This document shows positions 1 through 5,861 of a stretch of 8,316 bases of DNA, piece after piece (positions within the stretch are counted from its first letter, which is position 1; each line of letters starts with the position of its first letter). Both the position numbers and the translations under genes were made by a program. The stretch covers positions 1-8,316 of the forward strand of contig JAISFX010000024.1 of NCBI GenBank assembly GCA_031263385.1. The letters run 5' to 3'. The stretch comes from Lactobacillus sp. Lineage in GTDB: Bacteria > Pseudomonadota > Alphaproteobacteria > RF32 > CAG-239. Under the pieces are notes generated by a model that was not told the origin of the DNA, did not search any database, and saw only the letters and a program-made list of their open reading frames with translations.

Positions 1-29
1 TATCTGCAGTTTCTGCATTAGATGGCCAC
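1..29 (-). repeat. Repeat copy A, partial, cut by window edge
   Basis: This segment matches 126-154, the right end of repeat copy B, at 26 of 29 positions. The differences are at 16, 22 and 29. It shares the TATCTGCAG block and the CATTAG.TGGCCA end. Copies A and B are therefore a tandem pair with a 125-nt period. The left part of A lies outside the window, so its arms and full structure cannot be judged. Strand is given in the sense of the ackA/pta transcript. Confidence 0.75.
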
Positions 30-36
30 ATAAGCA

Positions 37-169
37 ACTCTAATAAAGTTGATACAATGAGTCACATAATAAGAAACCAAGAAAAATGCGAACGGAGTGT
101 AGATAAACTACATGACTGAGCATTTTATCTGCAGTTTCTGTATTAGTTGGCCATTATATCAGCTTTACT
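37..169 (-). repeat. Repeat copy B, structured element at the 3' end of ackA
   Basis: The core at 95-154 matches 1401-1460 of copy C at 48 of 60 positions without gaps, including a 19-nt identical block (95-113) and the 3' block CTGTATTAGTTG. A shared ACTCTAATAAA lies at 37-47. The outer arms 42-59 and 152-169 are complementary at 15 of 18 positions, with mismatches at 43/168, 49/162 and 55/156. Inside are a 7-bp stem (83-89 with 120-126) and a small hairpin TGTAG-ATAAA-CTACA (98-112). The right arm includes the ackA stop codon (154-156) and the last ackA codons. It may act as a terminator, an mRNA 3'-end stabiliser or a processing site for ackA mRNA; the function is inferred. No previously named family was recognised. 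Confidence 0.75.
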
Positions 170-1329
170 GTGTCCTGTGCTATTACCAACTCTTCATCTG
201 TTGGAATAACAAAAGCCCTAACCTTAGAACCAGGCTTAGATATCTCGTTTATAAAGCCGCGCTGCTCGTTTTTCTCTTCATCAAGATCGATTCCCATGTA
301 AGCTAATCTATCCAAAACCAATTTACGAACTAATGATGAGTTCTCTCCAACACCTGCTGTAAAGACTATTGCATCAAGCCCTCCCATTGCCGCAGTATAG
401 CTGCCGATAAACTTTACAATGCTGTATATAAACACTTCCATACCATTAATAGCTTTAGGCTCTCCGCGCTCATAAGCTGCTTGGAAATCTCTAGAATCAC
501 TATACCCTGTCAGACCGGCTTTTCCGCTTTCTTTGTTAAGCATGTCGCTTACCTGATCAGGTGTCAAACCTTGTGTCTTGATAATGTATAGAGGAATATA
601 TGGGTCAATATCACCGGTACGAGTATCCATAACCATACCCGCCAAAGGTGTCATTCCCATTGATGTATCAACACACTTGCCGTTTTTAATAGCTGTAATA
701 GATGCGCCGCTGCCAATGTGGCAAGTAATAATTTTGCTGTTTTCACCAACAAATTTTATAGCCTGCTCTGATACATATTTGTGTGATGTACCATGGAAGC
801 CGTAACGACGAATTTTATATTTTGTAATTTGCTCTTCAGGCAAAGCATAAGTATATGCTTCATAAGGCATAGTCTGGTGGAATGCAGTATCAAATACCAA
901 AACCTGTTTTACATTTGGCAAAATCTCCTGTGCTGCACGAATAACCATAACTGCTGCTGGGTTGTGCAAGGGTGCTAAAGATGAATACTCATCAACTCTT
1001 TTAATGTTATCTTCAGTAGCTAAAACAGATTCTTTGAAGTATGCACCACCTTGAACCACACGCTGACCAATAGCGCTAATCTCACCCAAATCAGAAATAA
1101 CGGTCTCAAGCAAAAGCTTTAAAACTGCATCCAACGCGTCTTTGTGTGAGCTCATCACCACATCAACCTGCTTGCCCTCATTACCATGTTTAATACTTAC
1201 GAATGAAGCATCTCTGTTAATGCGCTCTGCGTTTCCTTTTGCCACAACATCATAGTTGTCACCATCAACATTAAATAATTGATACTTCAAAGTAGAAGAT
1301 CCTGCATTTAGTACTAATATTTTTTTCAT
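154..1329 (-). CDS. ackA: Acetate kinase
   Basis: Converts acetyl phosphate plus ADP to acetate plus ATP in the cytosol (reversible), the energy-yielding second half of the Pta-AckA pathway. The 391-residue product has the usual length for the family. Visible motifs are LVLNAGSSTLK at residues 5-15 (N8), R90 in QRVVQGG, LHNP at 121-124, VFDTAFHQT with D147, YGFHGTSH with H179, CHIGSGAS near 203-210, MDTRTGDIDP with R237, AGVGEN at 325-330 and E379 in TDEEL. The start is placed at the second ATG of an ATGATG pair because the GGG of AAAGGGAACT then sits about 7 nt upstream. The first ATG (1332) is possible, and an upstream in-frame ATG at 1353 lies before the ribosome binding site and is unlikely. 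It follows pta by 141 nt, a gap containing repeat copy C. Two positions differ from the motifs I remember as usual: RVVHGG is RVVQGG, and HLGNG is HIGSG. The other core residues are intact and I expect an active enzyme. Confidence 0.96.
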   Translation of the reverse strand: MKKILVLNAGSSTLKYQLFNVDGDNYDVVAKGNAERINRDASFVSIKHGNEGKQVDVVMSSHKDALDAVLKLLLETVISDLGEISAIGQRVVQGGAYFKESVLATEDNIKRVDEYSSLAPLHNPAAVMVIRAAQEILPNVKQVLVFDTAFHQTMPYEAYTYALPEEQITKYKIRRYGFHGTSHKYVSEQAIKFVGENSKIITCHIGSGASITAIKNGKCVDTSMGMTPLAGMVMDTRTGDIDPYIPLYIIKTQGLTPDQVSDMLNKESGKAGLTGYSDSRDFQAAYERGEPKAINGMEVFIYSIVKFIGSYTAAMGGLDAIVFTAGVGENSSLVRKLVLDRLAYMGIDLDEEKNEQRGFINEISKPGSKVRAFVIPTDEELVIAQDTVKLI

Positions 1330-1335
1330 CATAGT

Positions 1336-1340
1336 TCCCT
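1336..1340 (-). promoter_or_regulatory. Ribosome binding site of ackA
   Basis: AGGGA on the minus strand lies 6 nt before the ATG at 1329 and only 3 nt before the ATG at 1332. This favours the second ATG as start and excludes the in-frame ATG at 1353, which lies upstream of the site. Confidence 0.6.
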
Positions 1341-1378
1341 TTTTATATAACATTTTTCAAATTATTTGACGACTTCGC

Positions 1379-1475
1379 ACTCTAATAAAATCCGACATAT
1401 GAGTGTAGATAAACTACATAACCAAGCCGGCTATCCGCAAAGTCTGTATTAGTTGACCATAGAGCGGATTTTATT
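1379..1475 (-). repeat. Repeat copy C, structured element between pta and ackA
   Basis: The core at 1401-1460 is the 48/60 match to copy B, and ACTCTAATAAA at 1379-1389 is also shared. The outer arms 1384-1394 and 1465-1475 are perfectly complementary over 11 bp, followed inward by a 3-nt internal loop and a further 4 bp (1398-1401 with 1458-1461). The small hairpin TGTAG-ATAAA-CTACA is at 1404-1418, and an 8-bp palindrome AGCCGGCT is at 1425-1432. The right arm includes the pta stop codon (1471-1473). Compared with B it lacks a 36-nt internal segment. As it lies between two cistrons of a probable operon, it could alter read-through, processing or stability of ackA relative to pta mRNA (inference). 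Confidence 0.75.
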
Positions 1476-2472
1476 TTGCTTGTAAAGACGTGATTGCAAT
1501 AGTCCCAACAATATCCTCAACCAAAGCACCTCTAGAAAGATCATTAATAGGCGCATTAAGCCCTTGCAACATTGGCCCATAAGCCTCGCAATGACCCAAA
1601 CGCTGCAATAGCTTATACCCAATATTCCCTGCATCAATGTTAGGAAATATCAAAACATTTGCCTTACCGGCAACCTTACTCGCAGGGGCCTTTTTCTTAG
1701 CCACGACATCATCCAAAGCTGCATCAACCTGAAGTTCTCCGTCTAACTCAATACCCAAATCTTTATATTCATCTGTCTCCAAATATCCTTTAGCAATTTT
1801 TGTAGCAGATGCCACCTTGTCAACAGATTCTCCCTTGCCTGAACCATATGTAGAATATGAAAGCATCGCAACTCTTGGCTTAATGCCAAAGCTGATAGCA
1901 CTCTCTGCACTATCCATCGCAATATCAGCCATTTCAACATCTGTAGGATTAATATTTATGGCACAGTCTGAAAGAATATATTCTTCTCCGTCTGCAATAA
2001 GAATAAAGCAAGAAGAAACCACCTTACCCTTTTTCTTAGACTTAACAATCTGCAATGCCGGACGAACCGTATCTGCTGTAGAGTGATTAGCACCTGATAC
2101 CATTCCGTCAGCATCTTTATTTTTAACCATCAACACCCCAAAATAATTAGCATCTTTTGCTGTTGCCAATGCCTGCTCAGGTGTCATTCCTTTATCTTTT
2201 CTAAGTTCAAATAACATATCTGCATAGCTCTGAAGCTTGGGAGAATTATTTGGGTTAACAATCTCAACTCCATCAAAATCCCAACCATTTTTTTCACAAT
2301 CACTTTTAACCTGGTTTTCATCACCCAAAACAATAAGCTTCGCTGCTTTTTTCTGATTGATTATGTGCGCTGCTTCAAGAACTCTTAAATCTTCGCCCTC
2401 TGGCAAAACAATAGTCTTTACATTTTTTGCTGCTTTATCGACTAACCTTTGCAGATAGTTACTTTCACTCAT
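1471..2472 (-). CDS. pta: Phosphate acetyltransferase (phosphotransacetylase)
   Basis: Transfers the acetyl group of acetyl-CoA to phosphate, giving acetyl phosphate for AckA; a cytosolic enzyme. The 333 residues form the single PTA_PTB catalytic domain of the short Pta type, without the long N-terminal regulatory region of the enterobacterial enzyme. Motifs: IVLPEGED at residues 21-28, ADGMVSGANHSTADTVRPAL at 121-140, MLSYSTYGSGKG at 203-214, NVLIFPNIDAGNIGYKLLQR at 272-291, and NDLSRGALVED at 310-320. The last carries the Ser-Arg pair (S313, R314) and acidic residue (D320) that correspond to the CoA-binding and catalytic residues of characterised Pta enzymes. The start ATG is preceded by AAGGGG with about 6 nt spacing. 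It is the first gene of a pta-ackA pair and is divergent from the plus-strand envelope genes. Its stop codon lies in the outer stem of repeat copy C. Confidence 0.96.
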   Translation of the reverse strand: MSESNYLQRLVDKAAKNVKTIVLPEGEDLRVLEAAHIINQKKAAKLIVLGDENQVKSDCEKNGWDFDGVEIVNPNNSPKLQSYADMLFELRKDKGMTPEQALATAKDANYFGVLMVKNKDADGMVSGANHSTADTVRPALQIVKSKKKGKVVSSCFILIADGEEYILSDCAININPTDVEMADIAMDSAESAISFGIKPRVAMLSYSTYGSGKGESVDKVASATKIAKGYLETDEYKDLGIELDGELQVDAALDDVVAKKKAPASKVAGKANVLIFPNIDAGNIGYKLLQRLGHCEAYGPMLQGLNAPINDLSRGALVEDIVGTIAITSLQAK

Positions 2473-2497
2473 TTTTTACCCCTTAATTAAAAAACTT

Positions 2498-2526
2498 TTG
2501 CAATATCAAGATAAATATACTAATAT
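2498..2526 (+). promoter_or_regulatory. Sigma-70-type promoter for the DUF2066-led gene group
   Basis: A -35 box TTGCAA (2498-2503) and a -10 box TAATAT (2521-2526) are separated by exactly 17 nt in the 112-nt divergent gap between pta and the plus-strand genes. A start of transcription near 2533 would give a leader of about 50 nt before the TTG start at 2585. A weaker minus-strand candidate for pta overlaps it: TTGAAA, complement of 2535-2540, and TATATT, complement of 2514-2519, with a short 15-nt spacer. The two directions may compete; this part is weak. Confidence 0.55.
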
Positions 2527-2571
2527 CTCCTCAATTTCAAATACTTTATTAAAAAGACACCACATTTATTT

Positions 2572-2576
2572 AGGAG
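2572..2576 (+). promoter_or_regulatory. Ribosome binding site that sets a TTG start
   Basis: AGGAG lies 8 nt before TTG at 2585. There is no in-frame ATG or GTG nearby, and translation from this TTG begins exactly with a lysine-led signal peptide. An ATT codon at 2582 is 5 nt away and is a less likely start. Confidence 0.7.
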
Positions 2577-2584
2577 TAGCCATT

Positions 2585-3613
2585 TTGAAAAAGCTCATAT
2601 TAACCTTGTTACTTTTTCTCCCCACCATAGCCTTGGCAAACCCCGGAACATATAAAGCAGATGTTTATGTAGATGTCTCTGCAGATGATGCTGCCACTGC
2701 CAGACAAAAAGCCATGAACATTGCCAACCGCAATGCCCTAAATACCGTTTTAAAGAAAATCTCCACAGACGAGACCGTTGCAAAGTTTGATGAACTTGGC
2801 CCTGAGCACATCATCAACTTCATCAGAGAAACTGCAATCATCAATGAGAAAGCATCTAACGTACGTTACATTGCAAACCTCAGAGTCACCATCAATGAAA
2901 AGCTCTTAAAAGATTATATGAAAGAAAAAGGCTATCCTTTAATCAATGATGCCCCTTCAGATGTTTTAATTATTCCTGTCTATCGTGACAGCCCAAGCTC
3001 AGAACCAAAGCTTTTTTCTGATGACAACATCTGGTTAGCCGGCTGGAACAATAGCGAAATCCAAGCAGGCTCAACCAAATATCACACTATCAAATCTTAT
3101 GTCACTATCGACGTTGAAGATATCATGTCCTTAAGCCCAAAAGCTTTTGAACGCATTGCAAAAATTCACAACATAAACGACATATACGTCGTTGAGGCAT
3201 ACACCAACCACAACCACAATTTTGAGGTAAAAATAACCCCCTATTCTTCAGGAGCACCTGAGGTTTTTGAGGTCGATGGAAACGGCACAGTCATAACTGA
3301 GGCTATCAGAAAAACCGCTGAAAGAATAAATAACATTGTCAAAAAACAAAAGGCAAATCAGATTATCAACAAAAATTCTATCACTGCCATTTACAGCTAC
3401 CCCAACATAAAATCTTGGAGCAAAACAGAAAAAGACCTCAACAGAATTGAGCAAATCAATAATGTAAATACTGATGCCTTCAGCAATGGCAAAGTCCAGC
3501 TTAAAATAGAATTTACCGGCACAATTGAAAACCTGCAAAGAGCCCTAAGCAGTAAAGGATACTCTTTACAACAGTTTGACAATCTCTACCTTCTTGAAAA
3601 AATAGCTTATTAA
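2585..3613 (+). CDS. DUF2066-like exported protein of unknown function
   Basis: The protein has 342 residues. It starts with a classical signal peptide: MKK, a hydrophobic run LILTLLLFLPTIA, then ALA before NPG with likely cleavage after residue 18, so it is exported to the periplasm or beyond. No lipobox cysteine is seen. Residues about 25-115 (VDVSADDAATARQKAMNIAN onward, then LRVTINEKLLKDY) resemble the DUF2066 family found in many proteobacteria, whose biochemical role is not known to me. The rest is mixed alpha/beta and rich in Asn and Lys, with no catalytic motif recognised. The reading frame is open further upstream to 2498, but that extension overlaps the promoter and lacks a ribosome binding site. 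Its stop overlaps the AAGGAG of the next gene (11-nt gap), so the two are translated from one message. Assignment to DUF2066 is by pattern only. Confidence 0.75.
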   Translation: MKKLILTLLLFLPTIALANPGTYKADVYVDVSADDAATARQKAMNIANRNALNTVLKKISTDETVAKFDELGPEHIINFIRETAIINEKASNVRYIANLRVTINEKLLKDYMKEKGYPLINDAPSDVLIIPVYRDSPSSEPKLFSDDNIWLAGWNNSEIQAGSTKYHTIKSYVTIDVEDIMSLSPKAFERIAKIHNINDIYVVEAYTNHNHNFEVKITPYSSGAPEVFEVDGNGTVITEAIRKTAERINNIVKKQKANQIINKNSITAIYSYPNIKSWSKTEKDLNRIEQINNVNTDAFSNGKVQLKIEFTGTIENLQRALSSKGYSLQQFDNLYLLEKIAY

Positions 3614-3624
3614 GGAGCATTATA

Positions 3625-4704
3625 ATGGCAAAAGAAGCCTCTATAACAATCAAAGCAAACCGCAACTGGCTCATTTGGTTGACCGTATTCATTACATTTT
3701 GTTTTTTGGTTTACATCCTCCGTTCTGTGCTTCTTCCATTTGTAACAGGCATTGTCATCGGTTATCTGTTTGACCCTTTCGCTGCCAAGTTTGAAAAATT
3801 AGGCCTAAGCAGAACCCTTGCTACCTGTCTGGTGCTGTTCATCTGCTTAATAATTTTGGTCCCTGCAGTCATAATTTTAATCAGCGTTGTTAATGAACAG
3901 CTTGGCAAATTCATCACCGACATCCCTCGTTACACTGCCGCATTATATAAAAAGTTTGAGCCTGTACTAATGAACTTAAAGGACGACTTCCCAAGCCTTG
4001 ACCCCGAAAAAATCCGCGCTTATCTTCATGATAACGCTTCTAACAGCCTCAAAATCGCCGGAAACGTACTAAGAAAAGTCATCAGCAGCGGCTTTGCTAT
4101 CGTCAACCTTGTATCATTATTAATTATTACACCGGTCGTCGCATTTTACATGCTTCGTGACTGGAGACGTTTCATCAAAAAAATTGACAGCCTGCTCCCT
4201 CGCGATTCTAAAGACACTATTCGTAAAATCGCCAAAGACATTGATAAAACTATTGCCGGCTTCATCCGTGGGCAATTAAGTGTCTGCGTAATTCTTGGTA
4301 CATTCTACTCTACTGGGTTGTATTTTGTAGGCCTTGAACTTGGCGTCTTAATCGGCTTCATTGCTGGTATAATCTCTTTCATTCCATATATCGGAAGCAT
4401 CACCGGCTTTGTGGTTAGTGTCTGTGTTGCTCTAGCCCAGTTCGATTCTTACACTCCAGTAATTTGGGTTGTCGTTGTTTTTGGAGTTGGACAATTCCTA
4501 GAAGGCAACTTCCTAACCCCCAAACTCGTCGGAGACAGTGTAGGACTTCACCCTGTATGGGTAATGTTCGCCTTGCTTGCCGGTGGTGTATTGCTTGGCT
4601 TCTTAGGCCTCATGATTGCTGTACCTGTTGCAGCCATCATCGGAGTCTTAATCAGATACACTATCGACAATTACAAAAAAAGCAGTCTCTATTTAGGAAA
4701 TTAA
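3625..4704 (+). CDS. AI-2E family (PerM/UPF0118) membrane transporter
   Basis: A 359-residue polytopic inner-membrane protein of the usual family length. Two hydrophobic segments lie near residues 15-50, with a third at 66-90. A soluble helical stretch covers about 91-150, followed by a hydrophobic segment TPVVAFYMLRDW at 169-180 and a charged loop at 181-210. The conserved C-terminal membrane block runs from 215 to 345. Family motifs are GFIRGQL at 212-218, SFIPYIGSITG at 251-261, EGNFLTPKLVGDSVGLHP at 293-310 and GGVLLGFLGLMIAVPVAA at 320-337. Members export varied small solutes or ions; the AI-2 name is historical and the substrate here cannot be inferred. The ribosome binding site AAGGAG overlaps the stop of the DUF2066-like gene. 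It occupies the place directly before mraY where murF is found in typical clusters. Confidence 0.9.
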   Translation: MAKEASITIKANRNWLIWLTVFITFCFLVYILRSVLLPFVTGIVIGYLFDPFAAKFEKLGLSRTLATCLVLFICLIILVPAVIILISVVNEQLGKFITDIPRYTAALYKKFEPVLMNLKDDFPSLDPEKIRAYLHDNASNSLKIAGNVLRKVISSGFAIVNLVSLLIITPVVAFYMLRDWRRFIKKIDSLLPRDSKDTIRKIAKDIDKTIAGFIRGQLSVCVILGTFYSTGLYFVGLELGVLIGFIAGIISFIPYIGSITGFVVSVCVALAQFDSYTPVIWVVVVFGVGQFLEGNFLTPKLVGDSVGLHPVWVMFALLAGGVLLGFLGLMIAVPVAAIIGVLIRYTIDNYKKSSLYLGN

Positions 4705-4714
4705 GAATTCTTAA
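4701..4714. other. 14-bp perfect palindrome over the transporter stop codon
   Basis: TTAAGAATTCTTAA is a perfect 14-bp palindrome spanning the stop codon (4702-4704) of the AI-2E-family gene. As RNA it could form only a short 5-bp hairpin, with no U-tract directly after it. It could be a weak end structure or a dimeric protein site, or chance in AT-rich DNA. Confidence 0.35.
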
Positions 4715-4738
4715 CTCTTAGTTTAGCTTTTATGGTTT

Positions 4739-4778
4739 AAAATGCCTCATACAAACCACACCAGTATGAGGACATTTT
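4739..4778 (+). promoter_or_regulatory. Hairpin enclosing the mraY ribosome binding site
   Basis: 4739-4752 pairs with 4764-4778 to give 14 bp with one bulged A (4772) and an 11-nt loop (4753-4763). The inner 8 bp are CCTCATAC/GTATGAGG and the outer 6 bp AAAATG/CATTTT. The only good Shine-Dalgarno sequence for mraY, GAGGA at 4768-4772, is in the 3' arm, so folding would hide it; the mraY ATG is at 4782. The A-tract and T-tract flanks also resemble a bidirectional terminator, but only four T follow on the plus strand, and a strong terminator here would leave mraY without an obvious promoter. I favour translational control or partial attenuation (inference). Confidence 0.6.
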
Positions 4779-4781
4779 GCT

Positions 4782-5852
4782 ATGCTTTTATCTTTGTTTA
4801 ATAATTTTATAGGGCCTGACACAGTAAGTATCAGAGCTCTTTTGGCTTTCTTCATAAGCTTAGTCATCTGCTTACTTTGCGGAACAAAATTTATAAACTT
4901 CATGAAAGTAAAACAAGGCAAAGGGCAGCCAATCCGCGAGGACGGACCTCAATCTCACCTGCTTACTAAAAAAGGAACACCAACCATGGGCGGGCTGATG
5001 ATTTTGGCATCAGCCATTCTTTCCACTTTATTTTTTGCAAACCTTGGCAACCAGTTCATCTGGATAAGCATTGTTGTCTTATTGGTATATGGCTTTGTAG
5101 GTTTTATTGATGACTACGTTAAAGTAACCAAACAAACTTCAAACGCCATGACCGCCAGAATGAAGTTGCTGCTACAGTTTTCTACTGCGCTGATTGCCGT
5201 AATTGTAATCTCACAAGGCTCTCCTGAAAACGTACGCTACAACCTCAACTTCCCTTACTTTCGCAATCTTGCCCTAAACTTATTCTGGTTTTATATCCCG
5301 TTCGCAATGATTGTAATCACCGGAACATCTAACGCCGTAAACCTAAGCGACGGACTTGACGGCCTATCAACCGGCTTACTGATAGTTTCTTTCTCGGCAT
5401 TTTTAATTATTGCAGCCATCTGCGGCCTTCCTGATACATCATTAAACATAACAAGTATTCCTCAGTCTGCAGAAATAACCGTTCTTTGTGCCAGCATTAT
5501 TGGCGCCTGTCTTGGGTTCTTATGGTTCAATGCCTCTCCTGCCAAAATCTTTATGGGAGACACAGGCTCTCTAGCCCTTGGTGCTCTATTAGGAACCATT
5601 GCCGTAATGCTTAAATCAGAAGTCCTTCTTGCAATCATCGGCGGTGTTTTTGTAATTGAAGCCATCTCTGTCATGATGCAAGTATTCTGGTATAAAAGAA
5701 CTAAAAAACGCATTTTTCTTATGGCACCAATCCACCACCACTTTGAGCAAAAGGGCTGGTCTGAGGTTGCGGTCGTAACACGTTTTTGGATTGTTGCTAT
5801 AATCTTAGCCATTCTTGGTATCCTTTCCCTATTCACTCCTACATTATTTTAG
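4782..5852 (+). CDS. mraY: Phospho-MurNAc-pentapeptide transferase (lipid I synthase)
   Basis: Transfers phospho-MurNAc-pentapeptide from UDP to undecaprenyl phosphate in the inner membrane, forming lipid I, the first membrane step of peptidoglycan synthesis. The 356 residues match the family's normal length. Motifs: GQPIREDGPQSHLLTKKGTP at 48-67; FIDDYVKV with the Asp pair D110-D111; NAVNLSDGLDGL with N184, N187 and D190; FMGDTGSLALG with D260; and APIHHHFEQKGW with three His at 318-320. About ten hydrophobic segments are visible. The start gives the usual short N-terminal helix (RALLAFFISLVICLLCG) before the first cytoplasmic motif. Its ribosome binding site is buried in the hairpin at 4739-4778. 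It ends with TAG, which overlaps the AGGAG of ftsW. murD, which commonly lies between mraY and ftsW in proteobacteria, is absent. Confidence 0.97.
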   Translation: MLLSLFNNFIGPDTVSIRALLAFFISLVICLLCGTKFINFMKVKQGKGQPIREDGPQSHLLTKKGTPTMGGLMILASAILSTLFFANLGNQFIWISIVVLLVYGFVGFIDDYVKVTKQTSNAMTARMKLLLQFSTALIAVIVISQGSPENVRYNLNFPYFRNLALNLFWFYIPFAMIVITGTSNAVNLSDGLDGLSTGLLIVSFSAFLIIAAICGLPDTSLNITSIPQSAEITVLCASIIGACLGFLWFNASPAKIFMGDTGSLALGALLGTIAVMLKSEVLLAIIGGVFVIEAISVMMQVFWYKRTKKRIFLMAPIHHHFEQKGWSEVAVVTRFWIVAIILAILGILSLFTPTLF

Positions 5853-5861
5853 GAGCAAAAA

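Noticed and set aside
1..154. CRISPR array from the A/B tandem repeats
   Set aside because: Only two units in tandem, with a 125-nt period, imperfect identity and one copy elsewhere; no array spacing and no cas genes are seen.
112..306. 64-codon plus-strand open frame over repeat copy B and the ackA 3' end
   Set aside because: It begins in the repeat and continues antisense into ackA; the peptide is Cys/Tyr-rich with no family resemblance, and copy C does not encode a matching peptide.
1333..1378. Separate ackA promoter (TCGTCA and TATATA on the minus strand)
   Set aside because: Both boxes match poorly and the start site would fall on the ribosome binding site, leaving almost no leader.
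37..1475. Insertion sequence or MITE enclosing ackA between copies B and C
   Set aside because: The copies are in direct orientation, carry no transposase, and one arm of each is native coding sequence, so they do not behave as transposon ends.
1817..2086. 89-codon plus-strand open frame opposite pta
   Set aside because: It overlaps the conserved pta coding region and has no supporting motif.
4715..4743. Promoter for mraY with TAAAAT (4738-4743) as -10 box
   Set aside because: No acceptable -35 box at 16-18 nt spacing, and a start there would cut into the hairpin's 5' arm. Not supported, though not excluded.
5462..5836. 124-codon minus-strand open frame inside mraY
   Set aside because: It lies wholly within mraY, shows no family motif and has the composition of an antisense shadow; mraY is certain from its motifs.
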